The notes under the pieces: model-generated
What the model saw: only the letters and a program-made list of their open reading frames with translations
Told to the model about the DNA's origin: nothing
The model's database searches: none
Source of the DNA: an uncultured bacterium
GTDB lineage: Bacteria; Bacteroidota; Bacteroidia; Sphingobacteriales; Sphingobacteriaceae
Reading direction: 5' to 3'
DNA: 5,027 bases
Assembly: GCA_903958995.1 (NCBI GenBank)
Contig: CAJBVG010000249.1
Coordinates: 1 to 5,027, forward strand
Shown: positions 1 through 5,027 of the stretch, piece after piece
Numbering within the stretch: the stretch's first letter is position 1
Layout: the number at the start of each line of letters is the position of its first letter
Made by a program: the position numbers and the translations under genes

Positions 1-72
1 AATACGAGAGTGTCCTGATCAAAAGGAAAAGTTTCTTCTACAAATTCTTTTGAGATACAATACTCTCGTATT
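1..72. repeat. 11-bp perfect inverted repeat within the YjbR coding start
   Basis: AATACGAGAGT at 1-11 is the exact reverse complement of 62-72, with 50 bases between the arms. Both arms lie inside the YjbR coding frame, where they encode EIREY and DTLV. The left arm sits at the window edge, so its full extent is unknown. It could form a hairpin in the mRNA near the start codon, or be chance. Confidence 0.35.
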
Positions 73-86
73 TCTTCGATGTTCAT
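1..86 (-). CDS. MmcQ/YjbR family protein, N-terminal fragment (runs off left edge)
   Basis: Reading leftward from the ATG at 86-84, the first 28 codons are open to the window edge. They begin MNIEEIREYCISKEFVEETF and continue with PFDQDTLV. The pattern MNIEE-R-YC, then E-FPFD-DTLVF, is the hallmark N-terminus of the MmcQ/YjbR (DUF419) family. These are small proteins of roughly 110-120 residues with a CyaY-like fold, often described as DNA-binding, whose physiological role is poorly defined. The protein is probably cytoplasmic, since no signal peptide is visible. The ATG shares one base with the TAA stop of the upstream nuclease gene (TAATG), so translation is probably coupled and the two genes are probably one transcript. 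No independent promoter or ribosome binding site is evident. Family assignment rests on recall of a short but distinctive motif. About three quarters of the gene lies outside the window. Confidence 0.82.
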   Translation of the reverse strand, partial: MNIEEIREYCISKEFVEETFPFDQDTLV

Positions 87-1756
87 TATTGCTTAATTAT
101 TTTCGCATAACCGTCTTTGGTTTTTAAAGTATAAAAACCAGGCTGAAGTTCAGACACATTAATTTTCCCATCTACAATTGGAGCCGTCAATATCAATTGC
201 CCTTCTAGATTATAAAACAGTCCTATTAATTGCTCTTTATTTATCGACGGTCCCTGAGCGGAGCCGAAGGGAGCGGAGTTACTATTCACCAGTAACCAGT
301 CACCAATTACCGGATTCGGATACACCTGAATCTTATTACTCTTCGAAGCATTCAAGCCAAGTGCTTTATGTGTAATGGTAAAACTCAAACGCGAGTATAA
401 AAATATTAAATTAAAGTCAGTATAAAATTGCAATCCTGATTCGAATTTACCTATAGTGTCTTTTGTGTGTATGACAATTGGTAAATTAATACTTTCACCT
501 GGAGCAACACGAACGCTATCGTAATGGAAATCAACTAGGCTATTTGTGCTGTTGGTGCTGTATACCAAAACTGATTTATTCCCATTATTTACAATAGGGA
601 AGTTAATGATTACAGAGTCTAAGGTATCCGATAATTCCATGGTCTTCAAAGAATCTAATTTATAAATAGAAGGGACCAAAGGAGTTGATGATGCAGCAAC
701 TAATTTAGTGATGCGTTCAATAAATTGTGGATAGTCGATAAAAGGATTTCTGTTTTTTTGTGCAGTATACACATCGCTATTTCTTTTTTTCTCAACTGCT
801 GTCGGCGGGAAATCATTATGCCATGTACGCAGTATTGCTTCTTGCGATGCAAAGAAATTCGAATAATCTTGGTAGCGCAAAACGAAATACATCATTGCTC
901 TTGCAGTCTTTCCTTTTTGAGCATCTCTAGGTTCGTATAAATTATTTGCTCCTAAATGCGATGGAGTATTTGTAGCATCGTTTATATACGGTGTAGTAGC
1001 TTTCCCAAATGGATAATTACTTCGACTGTTATTTGCATTATTATCGGTAGGGAACAAATGATTTAAATCGCATACCATCGGCTCTGCACTACTGAAAAAA
1101 CTTTGAGGGTAAGTATGTTCGGTGTTAAAGGAGTTGTTGGTTTGTGCATCCGATCTGCTCGTAAAGCCTACGGCTTTTCTTCCCGTGTAAATACACTCTA
1201 AGGTATTAATAGTAGCACCTTGTCCATTTACTTTTTGGTTATCAATAGTCATGAACATATTATCGCGAGCTAAATTATAACCCAAAGTAAGTTGTCCAGT
1301 AGTTAGAATTGTTTTCAAGGTTGACTTCAAGGCATCTTCCGTTTTATTTTCGGTAGCTGCATAATAGGGTATTGAATATTTCCCTTGTCCTTGTAAATCT
1401 ATGGTGATGGAATACGCACTTGGGTTGGTTACAACAAGAAGCTCCGAGTTATGATACACATTATGACGAGGTTTGAAATACACATAAAATGCTAAAGAGT
1501 CGTTGCTATTAATGCTCGAATCGGCTAAAGGCTTTACGAAAAATGCAGGCGCAGAATACGTATTAAAGAATTTGAACTCTTGAACAGAAACTTTCGAGTT
1601 AGAATTGTTATAAATTACTATACGAGCACTATCCAATTGTATTTCGGAAGTGGGGTTAAAGCGAATAGAATCGGTATTTGAGCTTATTTGCGCAAATGTT
1701 GTGTTACTCCCCAGACTTAGTAGGGCAAAAAGGCCTAAAACGATTTTTTTCATCAT
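86..1756 (-). CDS. Secreted endonuclease I (EndA/Vvn-type nuclease) with Ig-like domains and T9SS type A sorting domain
   Basis: Probable extracellular, metal-dependent non-specific nuclease of the endonuclease I family (E. coli EndA, Vibrio Vvn), which cuts DNA and often RNA. Numbered from the ATG at 1756 (556 aa). Residues 1-22 are a signal peptide (MMKK, hydrophobic core, cleavage before Q23). Residues 26-125 resemble an Ig-like/ASH 'choice-of-anchor' domain. The nuclease domain spans about 131-352, with E213-H214 (NTEHTYPQSFF; His is the family's general base), DLNHLFP at 230-236, N242-x-x-R245-S-N247 (metal/phosphate site by analogy with Vvn) and NPFIDYP at 337-343. A second Ig-like region covers about 358-464. 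From YPNP at 479 to the end is a type A T9SS sorting domain ending GFYTLKTKDGYAKIIKQ. Family nucleases are about 230 aa, so the extra length is accessory domains. The in-frame ATG at 1774 is rejected because it lies upstream of the -7 box at 1769-1762, while the ATGs at 1756 and 1753 sit just after it. All core motifs are intact. The sorting domain contains an in-frame repeat composite (251-311). Confidence 0.93.
   Translation of the reverse strand: MMKKIVLGLFALLSLGSNTTFAQISSNTDSIRFNPTSEIQLDSARIVIYNNSNSKVSVQEFKFFNTYSAPAFFVKPLADSSINSNDSLAFYVYFKPRHNVYHNSELLVVTNPSAYSITIDLQGQGKYSIPYYAATENKTEDALKSTLKTILTTGQLTLGYNLARDNMFMTIDNQKVNGQGATINTLECIYTGRKAVGFTSRSDAQTNNSFNTEHTYPQSFFSSAEPMVCDLNHLFPTDNNANNSRSNYPFGKATTPYINDATNTPSHLGANNLYEPRDAQKGKTARAMMYFVLRYQDYSNFFASQEAILRTWHNDFPPTAVEKKRNSDVYTAQKNRNPFIDYPQFIERITKLVAASSTPLVPSIYKLDSLKTMELSDTLDSVIINFPIVNNGNKSVLVYSTNSTNSLVDFHYDSVRVAPGESINLPIVIHTKDTIGKFESGLQFYTDFNLIFLYSRLSFTITHKALGLNASKSNKIQVYPNPVIGDWLLVNSNSAPFGSAQGPSINKEQLIGLFYNLEGQLILTAPIVDGKINVSELQPGFYTLKTKDGYAKIIKQ
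251..272. repeat. GC-richer REP-like imperfect palindrome inside the nuclease CDS
   Basis: The outer arms TCCCT (251-255) and AGGGA (268-272) are perfect complements, and an inner CGG (259-261)/CCG (264-266) pair can stack within them, giving an interrupted hairpin. The octamer GAGCGGAG occurs at 256-263 and again at 271-278, just beyond the right arm. The block is visibly more GC-rich than the surrounding AT-rich gene. From memory, near-identical sequences (CCCTGAGCGGAG-CGAAGGG) are scattered in many Bacteroidota genomes as short intergenic repeats; I cannot count copies here. In the nuclease frame it encodes APFGSAQG (residues 495-502) without breaking the reading frame. In the opposite strand it gives a VPERSRRE-like peptide, which is an artefact. 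Confidence 0.62.
277..311. repeat. Degenerate heptamer tandem array (5 units) inside the nuclease CDS
   Basis: Five consecutive 7-bp units start at 277, 284, 291, 298 and 305 on the plus strand. The last four follow A-(G/T/A)-T-N-A-C-C; the first (AGTTACT) departs only in its final base. In the coding (minus) sense the unit reads GGTNA-T. The array abuts the palindrome at 251-272 with a 4-base gap, so the two look like one composite. Since 7 is not a multiple of 3, the array reads through all three codon phases, encoding from the last base of a Pro codon through PVIGDWLLVNSNS (residues 482-494), yet the frame stays open. Heptameric short tandem repeats are known in several bacterial groups. 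That these belong to such a family is inference. Confidence 0.65.
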
Positions 1757-1907
1757 AAATGCAAAGGTAAACATTACTTATAAAATTGCTTAATACTTCT
1801 AAATAAGGTCTGTAACAAAATTGAGGTAGCTTTCCATTATTACGGTATAATCCCTAAATTGTCGAACTTTTATAAAGTATAAATAGAATTATAACGACTA
1901 TAAACTA
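1757..1907. other. Divergent intergenic region between the nuclease and M13 peptidase genes
   Basis: About 150 AT-rich bases separate the two start codons. The nuclease -7 box is at the left end. On the plus strand the peptidase leader contains three TATAAA heptamers (1871, 1878 and 1899) but no convincing TAnnTTTG box and no purine-rich Shine-Dalgarno sequence before the ATG at 1908. TATAAT at 1846-1851 has a TTGAGG 19 bases upstream, spacing too long for a standard sigma-70 promoter and not the Bacteroidota consensus. The peptidase promoter must lie in this region, but I cannot place it. Confidence 0.6.
1762..1769 (-). promoter_or_regulatory. Bacteroidota -7 promoter box (TAnnTTTG) for the nuclease gene
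   Basis: Read on the minus strand, 1769-1762 is TACCTTTG, a perfect match to the TAnnTTTG -7 element used by the Bacteroidota primary sigma factor. It lies 5 bases before the ATG at 1756 and 8 before the ATG at 1753. Transcription would therefore begin almost at the start codon, giving a leaderless or very short-leader mRNA. No clear -33 TTTG is visible about 20 bases upstream, which lowers confidence. If the box is real, the ATG at 1774 lies outside the transcript and cannot be the start. Confidence 0.5.
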
Positions 1908-3947
1908 ATGAGAAAGCAAACATTATTAGCTTCATTGCTTGTGGTATCCTCTTTATCGGTACTAGCAATTTCGAAGCCAGGTTCGAAGGACAGTTTTAAA
2001 GCCATCGATCCTAAAAACATCGACACAAAGGTTCGTCCACAAGATGACTTTTACCATTATGCAAATGGTATGTGGATTAAAAATAATCCGATCCCCGGTA
2101 CAGAAGTACGTTGGGGTTCTTTTAGTGTATTGCAAGACAATACGTATAAAAAACTACGTGGCTTATTAGATGAAGCGGCTGCTTCGAACTCACCGAAAGG
2201 AACTAATCAACAAAAAGTTGGTGATTTTTATGGAAGTGCAATGGACTCTGCAAAAATCGAATCACAAGGTATCAGTGTAATTAGCGGAGAGCTTGCGATG
2301 ATTGATAGAGTAACGACTAAAGATGAAGTATTAGCTGCTGCTGCAAAAATGCAACGCATGGCTTTGGCTCCAATGTTTAGTTTTTATGTGTACATCGATC
2401 AAAAAAATTCTTCTGAATATATTCCTTATGTTGATCAAGGTGGATTATCATTACCAGATAGAGATTACTATGTAAATACTGATCCACGTTCAACAAAAAT
2501 TCGTGAAGAGTTTGCATTGCACCTAGAAAAGATATTTGCTTTAGCAGGCGATGATGCAGCGAAGGCTAAATTAAATGCACAAACTATTTTGAGAATGGAA
2601 ACTCGTTTGGCGAAAGCATCAAAAACAAGAGTGGAGATGCGCGACCCACAAGCGAACTACAACAAAATGACAGTTACTGAAGTGAACAAAACTACTCCAA
2701 ACATTGATTGGAGTTTACATTTCTCACGTTTAAAATTAACGAACAATGGAACATTCATCGTTGGTCAACCAAAATTCTTGGTAGAGTTAAACAACATGAT
2801 TGTTGACGAAACAGTTGAAGCTTGGAAAACATATTTACGTTGGCATTTAATTTCATCAGTTGCTGGAAATATGAACAATGCATTTGTTGAAGAGAGTTTC
2901 AATTTCAACGGAAGAGTGATGAATGGTGCGAAGCAAATGAAACCAAGATGGAAAAGAGTTTTAGGAAACATTGATAATGCAATGGGTGAAGCATTAGGTG
3001 AAGTATATGTTAAAAAATATTTTACTGATGATGCGAAGAAACGTTGCTTAGACATGGTGAATAATATGCAAAATGTATATCGTGAGCGCATTCAAAAATT
3101 AGATTGGATGACTGATTCTACAAAGACTGCTGCGATTGCAAAATTAGATGTGTTCATTAAGAAAATTGGTTACCCAGATAAATTCAAAGATTATTCGAAA
3201 TTAGAAATCACACGTGAATCGTATGTTGGAAATATTTTGAAAGCAAATGAATTTGCGTTCGATCAAATGATTGAAAAAATGGGACAACCTGTTGATAAAA
3301 CAGAATGGGGAATGACACCATACACTATTAATGCTTATTACAATCCAACGATTAATGAAATTGTATTCCCAGCTGGGATTTTACAATTCCCATTCTTCGA
3401 TCCACAAGTGGATGATGCAGTAAACTACGGTGGTATTGGTGCAGTAATCGGACACGAAATGACACATGGTTTTGATGATCAAGGTTGTCAATACGATAAA
3501 GATGGTAACTTAAAAAACTGGTGGAAGCCAGCAGATGAGAAAGCATTTAAAGTAAAAACAACAACATTAATAAATCAATATAATGCATATACTGTATTAG
3601 ATACAGTGCATGTAAATGGAGAATTAACCTTAGGCGAAAACATTGCCGACTTAGGTGGTATCAACATTGCATACGATGCGTTTAAACGTACAGAGCAAGG
3701 AAAAGCGAATGGAAAAATTGATGGCTTTACTGCTGATCAACGTTTCTTCTTCGGATGGTCGCAAGTATGGAGACAAAACATTACGAAAGAAAATTTAATG
3801 CAACGTATTGTTACCGATCCACACTCACCAGGTCAGTTCCGTTCTAACGGACCGTTAACTAATATGCCAGAATTCTACAAAGCATTTGGCGTAAAAGAAG
3901 GCGACAAAATGTGGAGACCAGAGGCGGAGCGATTGAAAGTTTGGTAA
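1908..3947 (+). CDS. M13 family zinc metallopeptidase (neprilysin/PepO-like)
   Basis: Zinc endopeptidase of family M13 that cleaves oligopeptides, predicted to act outside the inner membrane. The protein has 679 aa, the normal length for the family. Residues 1-20 form a signal peptide (MRK, hydrophobic core, cleavage near VLA20); there is no lipobox Cys, so it is not a lipoprotein. The M13 N-terminal domain starts near 34, with the typical PQDDFYHYANGMWIKN at 44-59. The catalytic domain holds NAYY (475-478; NAFY substrate-binding motif in neprilysin), NEIVFPAGILQ (483-493), HEMTH with zinc ligands H516 and H520 and general base E517, and ENIADLGG with third ligand E577 and D581. DPHSPGQFR follows, with H639 and R645 matching neprilysin's transition-state His and C1' Arg. 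It ends in KVW, like the family's usual terminal VW. Every catalytic residue is present. No T9SS tail is visible, unlike its two neighbours. It is transcribed alone, diverging from the nuclease gene and converging on the Asp-box gene. Only two Cys are present (380, 527). Confidence 0.97.
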   Translation: MRKQTLLASLLVVSSLSVLAISKPGSKDSFKAIDPKNIDTKVRPQDDFYHYANGMWIKNNPIPGTEVRWGSFSVLQDNTYKKLRGLLDEAAASNSPKGTNQQKVGDFYGSAMDSAKIESQGISVISGELAMIDRVTTKDEVLAAAAKMQRMALAPMFSFYVYIDQKNSSEYIPYVDQGGLSLPDRDYYVNTDPRSTKIREEFALHLEKIFALAGDDAAKAKLNAQTILRMETRLAKASKTRVEMRDPQANYNKMTVTEVNKTTPNIDWSLHFSRLKLTNNGTFIVGQPKFLVELNNMIVDETVEAWKTYLRWHLISSVAGNMNNAFVEESFNFNGRVMNGAKQMKPRWKRVLGNIDNAMGEALGEVYVKKYFTDDAKKRCLDMVNNMQNVYRERIQKLDWMTDSTKTAAIAKLDVFIKKIGYPDKFKDYSKLEITRESYVGNILKANEFAFDQMIEKMGQPVDKTEWGMTPYTINAYYNPTINEIVFPAGILQFPFFDPQVDDAVNYGGIGAVIGHEMTHGFDDQGCQYDKDGNLKNWWKPADEKAFKVKTTTLINQYNAYTVLDTVHVNGELTLGENIADLGGINIAYDAFKRTEQGKANGKIDGFTADQRFFFGWSQVWRQNITKENLMQRIVTDPHSPGQFRSNGPLTNMPEFYKAFGVKEGDKMWRPEAERLKVW

Positions 3948-3952
3948 GCACC

Positions 3953-3992
3953 GAATTAGCGAACTATCGAATTTGCGAATTTGCGAAAATGA
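3953..3992. repeat. Octamer tandem array just after the M13 gene
   Basis: Starting five bases after the stop codon there are consecutive 8-bp units at 3953 (GAATTAGC), 3961 (GAACTATC), 3969 (GAATTTGC) and 3977 (GAATTTGC), then a degraded unit at 3985 (GAAAATGA). Units 3 and 4 are identical. Every unit begins GAA, and the first four end in C. The array lies between the stop codon and the terminator, so it would be transcribed in the 3' untranslated region of the peptidase mRNA. Similar GAATTTGC/GAATTAGC strings are, from memory, common between genes in Bacteroidota. It has no coding role that I can see. Confidence 0.72.
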
Positions 3993-4034
3993 ACTAATGA
4001 TTAAGTCCGATTAATCGCGACGAAAAATAAATAG

Positions 4035-4065
4035 ACCCTTCTCGAGAGAGAGGGGTTTTTTGTTT
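4035..4065 (+). terminator. Rho-independent terminator of the M13 gene, possibly bidirectional
   Basis: The left arm 4035-4043 pairs with 4048-4056 to form a 9-bp stem with one G-U pair (4039/4052), closed by a GAGA tetraloop at 4044-4047. A run of six T follows at 4056-4061, then G and three more T. This is a textbook intrinsic terminator for plus-strand transcription, about 90 bases after the peptidase stop codon. On the minus strand the same hairpin is followed by TCTATTTATTTTT, so it may also stop transcription from the convergent Asp-box gene, whose stop codon is about 45 bases away. Confidence 0.85.
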
Positions 4066-4100
4066 AGGAGGAAGAAAATAAAATTGAAATATATTCTCTG

Positions 4101-5027
4101 CTATTCCACCACCACCTTCTCTACAAAACTCTTCTCCTCCGTTTTTACTTTTAGAAAATAAATTCCAGAAGCCAAGGTTGTAGTGTTCAACGTGGTTTCG
4201 ATTTCGGAAAGTGTTTGGTTAACCACGAGTTCTCCTTGTATGTTGTATAAACTAATGTCGACTGATTTTGCGTTTTTCAAATTCAAAATATGTAATTCGT
4301 TTTTTGAAGGGTTCGGAAAAATAGAGAAATCTTTTGAATTGTTAGTTTGACTGAAACCCAAGTGTGCATTGACTTCTATATAATCGCGTAGGTTGGCCAT
4401 AAACGTAAACGTGTTTCCATGGTCGGTACTTTTAAATACGCGTAAGTGGCGAGTTACTAAGTAAACAATATTCGGGTTTGATTTTGCGAAGCAAACATTT
4501 TCAATATAATTATTGAAATTTCCTACGAGCGAATATTCAGCTGCGCCTAAAAATGCATTGCTAAATCCTGCTGTGGTTTTATATAAACTACTACCCACTG
4601 CGAAGAAAGCAGTATCATTATTATTCGGAAAATATTTTATCATTCCACTTACCGGCAAATCCATACGAGTCCATGTAGCTCCTTGATTTGTACTTTTAAA
4701 TATGAAAAAACTATCGCGTGGAACAGCAATAATGGTTTGCAAATCGGCAGATACATCAAACTCTGCGAGGATCATTCCTTTTAAAGGGCTAGCTAAAAAC
4801 TGCCAAGTTTTTCCATGGTCTGTGCTTTTAATAAAACCTTCTGATTTTGTTCCAACCTTACTCAAAATAGCGGTGAGCATAAAACGTGTATGAGAGAACA
4901 AACGCATGTATCCCATGCTGTCTGCTTCTATCGGAGTTTGTGATTTTGTCCAATGTTCTGCAGAATCGGTAGAGTAATAAATTCCACCTTTGTAGTAATC
5001 TTGCGGTGGATTCGTAAACGACGGATG
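4101..5027 (-). CDS. BNR/Asp-box beta-propeller protein with T9SS type A sorting domain, C-terminal part (runs off right edge)
   Basis: The frame is open from the right edge down to the TAG at 4103-4101 (308 visible aa), so the N-terminus lies outside the window. The ATG at 4916 is internal, because the codons before it read GGIYYSTDSAEHWTKS, which is already a propeller repeat. Numbered from the edge, Asp-box motifs (S-T-x-x-x-x-T-W type) occur at 19-26 (STDSAEHW), 68-75 (STDHGKTW), 112-119 (STNQGATW) and 200-207 (STDHGNTF). A weaker repeat lies near 148-151 (LYKT). These mark sialidase/VPS10-like beta-propeller blades. The last 75 residues are a type A T9SS sorting domain: FSIFPNPSKNELHI at 234-247, then ISLYNIQGELVV, GIYFLKVKTEEKSFVEKVVVE at the end. 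The protein is therefore predicted to be secreted or attached to the cell surface. Asp-boxes alone do not show enzyme activity; the repeats occur in glycosidases, photosynthesis-factor-like proteins and many uncharacterised surface proteins. No catalytic sialidase signature is visible here. Confidence 0.88.
   Translation of the reverse strand, partial: HPSFTNPPQDYYKGGIYYSTDSAEHWTKSQTPIEADSMGYMRLFSHTRFMLTAILSKVGTKSEGFIKSTDHGKTWQFLASPLKGMILAEFDVSADLQTIIAVPRDSFFIFKSTNQGATWTRMDLPVSGMIKYFPNNNDTAFFAVGSSLYKTTAGFSNAFLGAAEYSLVGNFNNYIENVCFAKSNPNIVYLVTRHLRVFKSTDHGNTFTFMANLRDYIEVNAHLGFSQTNNSKDFSIFPNPSKNELHILNLKNAKSVDISLYNIQGELVVNQTLSEIETTLNTTTLASGIYFLKVKTEEKSFVEKVVVE

Noticed and set aside
277..311. Heptamer array as a CRISPR array
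   Set aside because: The units are 7 bp and directly abutting, with no spacers and no cas genes nearby.
178..375. Plus-strand open frame antisense to the nuclease
   Set aside because: It opposes a well-supported conserved frame, and its VPERSRRE stretch is only the reverse reading of the palindromic repeat.
725..940. Plus-strand open frame of 71 codons
   Set aside because: It is antisense to the conserved nuclease domain and has no recognisable features.
1821..1851. TTGAGG...TATAAT as a sigma-70 promoter for the M13 gene
   Set aside because: The 19-base spacer is too long for the classical promoter, and Bacteroidota use a different consensus. It may be chance in AT-rich sequence.
2765..3546. 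Two minus-strand open frames (2765-3091 and 3352-3546)
   Set aside because: Both are antisense to the M13 peptidase, including its catalytic domain, and their His/Leu/Phe-rich translations are typical shadows.
1908..3947. M13 peptidase as a T9SS cargo or lipoprotein
   Set aside because: The protein ends with the native M13 C-terminus (KVW) without a sorting domain, and the signal peptide has no lipobox cysteine.
4702..4893. Plus-strand open frame of 63 codons
   Set aside because: It is antisense to the Asp-box propeller repeats and shows no family resemblance.
4914..4916. ATG as start of the Asp-box gene
   Set aside because: The frame is open upstream to the window edge and encodes another Asp-box repeat there, so this Met is internal. 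No signal peptide follows it.

Overview
The window looks like chromosomal DNA from a member of the Bacteroidota, probably a free-living or environmental Flavobacteriia-, Chitinophagia- or Sphingobacteriia-like lineage. The evidence is low GC, two proteins ending in type A type IX secretion system (T9SS) sorting domains, a Bacteroidota-type -7 promoter box (TAnnTTTG), no clear Shine-Dalgarno sites, and families typical of that phylum. I cannot name a genus.

Layout from left to right. Bases 1-86 (minus) hold the first 28 codons of an MmcQ/YjbR-family gene that runs off the left edge. Its start codon overlaps the stop codon of the gene before it (TAATG). Bases 86-1756 (minus) encode a secreted multidomain endonuclease I: signal peptide, Ig-like domain, EndA/Vvn-type nuclease domain, second Ig-like domain, T9SS sorting domain. 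Its sorting domain carries a small in-frame repeat composite, a heptamer array joined to a GC-richer imperfect palindrome. A short divergent intergenic region (1757-1907) holds the nuclease promoter. Bases 1908-3947 (plus) encode a complete M13 (neprilysin/PepO-like) zinc metallopeptidase. The gap at 3948-4100 contains an octamer tandem array and a strong hairpin terminator, between two convergent genes. Bases 4101-5027 (minus) are the C-terminal part of a BNR/Asp-box beta-propeller protein with its own T9SS sorting domain. That gene is open through the right edge.

How the genes may work together: three of the four products are exported (nuclease, peptidase, propeller). This fits a nutrient-scavenging or cell-surface role, but the genes are arranged divergently and convergently, so they do not form one operon. 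Only the nuclease and YjbR genes look co-transcribed. I see no phage, insertion sequence, CRISPR, RNA gene or defence system. The most notable features are the repeats: one in-frame inside a coding sequence, one just after a stop codon. Otherwise this is ordinary chromosomal sequence, and I found no convincing undescribed system.
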